Source: an uncultured Bacilli bacterium
GTDB lineage: Bacteria > Bacillota_I > Bacilli_A > RF39 > UBA660
Direction: 5' to 3'
Assembly: GCA_947625315.1 (NCBI GenBank)
Contig: CANQOE010000058.1
Span: forward strand, 1 to 7,400
Length of the DNA: 7,400 nt
Below, in pieces: positions 6,108-7,400 of this stretch. The position numbers and the translations under genes were made by a program. How positions within the stretch are numbered: the first letter of the stretch is position 1; each line of letters begins with the position of its first letter. Below the pieces are notes generated by a model. The model ran no database searches and was not told where the DNA came from. It saw only the letters and a program-made list of their open reading frames with translations.

Positions 6108-6318
6108 CTACTTTTATAATATTAAAATACTCTTTACCATCAACAATCTTTTTAGAAACATAAACCTTATCATTTTTTAAAATATTAATATTATCGCTAT
6201 TTTGTTTTTCTACTATTTTAATTAATTTATTATCAACTTTAATTATAAAACCAATATTTTTTGCATTTAAGAAATCTTCCTCTTCTATAAATACTTCTTT
6301 AACTATTCCTATTTGCAT
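6091..6318 (-). CDS. Hypothetical 75-aa protein between two HA-repeat genes
   Basis: Not recognised. The 75 residues look mainly beta: IGIVKEVFI, IGFIIKVDNKLIKIVE, DKVYVSKKIVDGKEYFNIIKV, ending in the acidic DDYDE. The spacing of strands is compatible with a small barrel such as an OB- or SH3-like fold, but this is only inference. No cysteine, signal peptide or catalytic motif is seen. Its ATG overlaps the end of the upstream HA-repeat gene by 10 nt, and its TGA stop lies within the first codons of the helicase gene (17-nt overlap). A GAGGAGG motif is present inside the upstream coding end, about 13 nt before the ATG, which is a long but usable spacing. Sandwiched between two paralogous helicase-type genes, it is a candidate accessory subunit. 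Its TGA stop confirms that TGA is not read as tryptophan here. Confidence 0.75.
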   Translation of the reverse strand: MQIGIVKEVFIEEEDFLNAKNIGFIIKVDNKLIKIVEKQNSDNINILKNDKVYVSKKIVDGKEYFNIIKVDDYDE

Positions 6319-7400
6319 TTTTTTAATTTAGCCTCCTCTAAATAATTATCTATTAAATCATGAACACTTATTCCATATTTTACTTCAAAATCAATATTAC
6401 TCATAAAAAATATTTCATGCAATTTATCATTAACTACTATTGGTTGATTATTTACTACTAAATAAATTACTTTAGCTTTTATTTCTTTAATAGGAATTCT
6501 TTTTAAAAATTCTAAGTTTTCTATAGAAATATTCCAATTTTTTAGAAAAATCGCAATTTCTTCTCTATTTTTAGAAATTTCAAAAAGCATACCAATAGTT
6601 TCTAACTTTTCTACTTGTTCATCAGTCAATGGCTTAAAACCACATTTTCTTTCTTCTTTAGGAATACTTCTATTTTTAAAAGCCACTCTTTGATGATTAA
6701 TCCAGGCTCCCAATTTATAGCCATCTTTATTGTATTCATAACCATTTTTCGTTTTAAAATCATGAGGAATCATTAAATTGCCATAATACACATAATATTT
6801 TTTTGCTAGACTATACCATTTATCCCAATTCATTTTAGATATATCAAAAATCATTCCTATATTTTCTAATTTTTGGAGTTGTTCATTATTCAAAGGCATA
6901 TAACGGTTATTTCTTTCTTCTTTGGATATATTTCTATTTTTATAAGCCCTTCTCTGATTACTAAGCCACACACTTAAATTATAACCATCTTCTACATATT
7001 CATAACCATTTACAGTTTTAAAATTATATGGCACATTTAAACTTCCGTAATGTTCATAATAAACTTTGGCTAGACTATACCATTTATCCCAAGTTAATTT
7101 AACTTCAAAATTCATTCCAATTTTCTTTAATTTTTGTACTTGTTCATCACTTAAAGGCTTACGAGCATTTTTTCTTTCTTCTTTAGGAATACTTCTATTT
7201 TTATAAGACTTTCTTTGATTACTAATCCATATTCCTAAAACATAACCATTTTCATCATATTCATAACCATTCAAGGTTTTAAAATTAGTTGGAATATTTA
7301 AATTACCATGATGTTCATAATAGACTTTGGCTAGACTATACCATTTATCCCAAGTTAATTTAACTTCAAAATTCATTCCAATTTTCTTTAATTTTTGTAC
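6309..7400 (-). CDS. C-terminal part of a second HA-repeat protein, probably a paralogous helicase (runs off the right edge)
   Basis: The frame is open to the window edge: from 7400 it reads VQKLKKIG and continues directly into the first ATG at 7376, so that ATG is internal to a repeat and not a start. The visible 363 residues contain the end of one HA repeat, three full repeats (anchor tryptophans 87 and 88 residues apart) and a C-terminal domain. That domain matches residues 797-872 of the downstream helicase at 46 of 76 positions without gaps. By analogy the missing part should carry at least one more HA repeat and probably an SF2 motor, though a motor-less HA protein cannot be excluded. 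The gene ends in a lysine-rich LKKCK and overlaps the 75-aa gene by 10 nt. Tandem duplication of a helicase gene, with the small gene lying between the copies, is the likely origin. Confidence 0.88.
   Translation of the reverse strand, partial: VQKLKKIGMNFEVKLTWDKWYSLAKVYYEHHGNLNIPTNFKTLNGYEYDENGYVLGIWISNQRKSYKNRSIPKEERKNARKPLSDEQVQKLKKIGMNFEVKLTWDKWYSLAKVYYEHYGSLNVPYNFKTVNGYEYVEDGYNLSVWLSNQRRAYKNRNISKEERNNRYMPLNNEQLQKLENIGMIFDISKMNWDKWYSLAKKYYVYYGNLMIPHDFKTKNGYEYNKDGYKLGAWINHQRVAFKNRSIPKEERKCGFKPLTDEQVEKLETIGMLFEISKNREEIAIFLKNWNISIENLEFLKRIPIKEIKAKVIYLVVNNQPIVVNDKLHEIFFMSNIDFEVKYGISVHDLIDNYLEEAKLKKCK
6570..7355 (-). repeat. Three complete HA-coding repeats of the partial paralogue
   Basis: In reading order the units lie at 7095-7355 (87 codons), 6831-7094 (88 codons) and 6570-6830 (87 codons). 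They share the WYSLAK, FKT-x-NGYEY and W-x3-QR motifs with the helicase repeats. The last unit is closest in DNA to the last unit of the complete helicase, whereas the first two units are closest to each other. Confidence 0.88.
7063..7139 (-). repeat. 77-bp perfect direct repeat (other copy 7324-7400)
   Basis: Positions 7063-7139 and 7324-7400 are identical base for base, offset 261 bp (87 codons). The identity extends leftward to 7051/7312 with a single mismatch (88 of 89). It covers the junction between two HA repeats and reaches the window edge, so it may continue further. Identity at silent positions points to recent unequal exchange or gene conversion between units. Confidence 0.95.

Noticed and set aside
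7374..7376. ATG as the start of a 355-aa HA-only protein
   Set aside because: The frame is open upstream to the window edge and encodes the conserved end of another HA repeat, so this methionine is internal.
1..7400. Mycoplasma-type genetic code, suggested by the extreme AT content
   Set aside because: Tryptophan codons are TGG and TGA ends the 75-aa gene at 6091-6093; the genome also encodes sporulation proteins.
1..7400. tRNA, rRNA, riboswitch, transposase or attachment sites
   Set aside because: No cloverleaf, conserved RNA motif, transposase motif or flanking inverted repeats were seen; intergenic gaps are all shorter than about 120 bases.

Overview
This AT-rich window (well under 30% G+C by eye) reads as a chromosomal segment of an endospore-forming, low-GC Bacillota, possibly an uncultured gut Bacilli lineage near Erysipelotrichales/RF39; that placement is inference. 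The evidence is a SpoIID/SpoIIQ pair, Gram-positive ribosome binding sites (GGAGGA, AAGGAAG), a sigma-A promoter with exact spacing, and a T-tailed hairpin terminator. TGA is used as a stop (75-aa gene) and tryptophan is TGG, so this is the standard bacterial code, not the Mycoplasma code.

Layout. (1) At 1-509 (minus) lies the N-terminal part of an exported protein resembling the TasA/camelysin family; it continues beyond the left edge. Divergent from it at 628-858 (plus) is a small XRE-type helix-turn-helix regulator. The gap between them holds a consensus sigma-A promoter for the exported protein and three copies of a 20-bp inverted-repeat operator, ATACAA-N8-TTGTAT. (2) At 860-1396 (minus) is an unrecognised 178-aa protein that meets the regulator gene tail to tail. 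(3) At 1465-3109 (minus) is a sporulation pair, spoIID then a SpoIIQ-like gene, ended by a terminator at 1441-1466 and preceded by a possible sigma-E promoter. (4) From 3175 to the right edge (minus) is a tightly overlapping cluster of four genes: the C-terminal part of a protein made of helicase-associated (HA) repeats, a 75-aa protein, a complete 881-aa SF2 helicase with four HA repeats, and a 98-aa protein.

How the genes relate. The regulator probably represses the divergent exported protein and may regulate itself, a circuit reminiscent of SinR control of tasA in Bacillus subtilis. SpoIID (peptidoglycan lytic transglycosylase) and the SpoIIQ-like protein (a degenerate LytM scaffold) both act in engulfment. 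The helicase cluster is the least explained part. The two HA-repeat proteins are paralogues with 88-residue repeats and the same C-terminal domain, and two small unknown proteins overlap the helicase gene by 10-17 nt. The repeats are strongly conserved except at a few positions that differ from repeat to repeat, which could reflect modular nucleic-acid recognition. Nothing in the window proves a defence or mobility role. The right-hand protein is open at the window edge, so its N-terminal part, probably a second helicase motor, is not visible.
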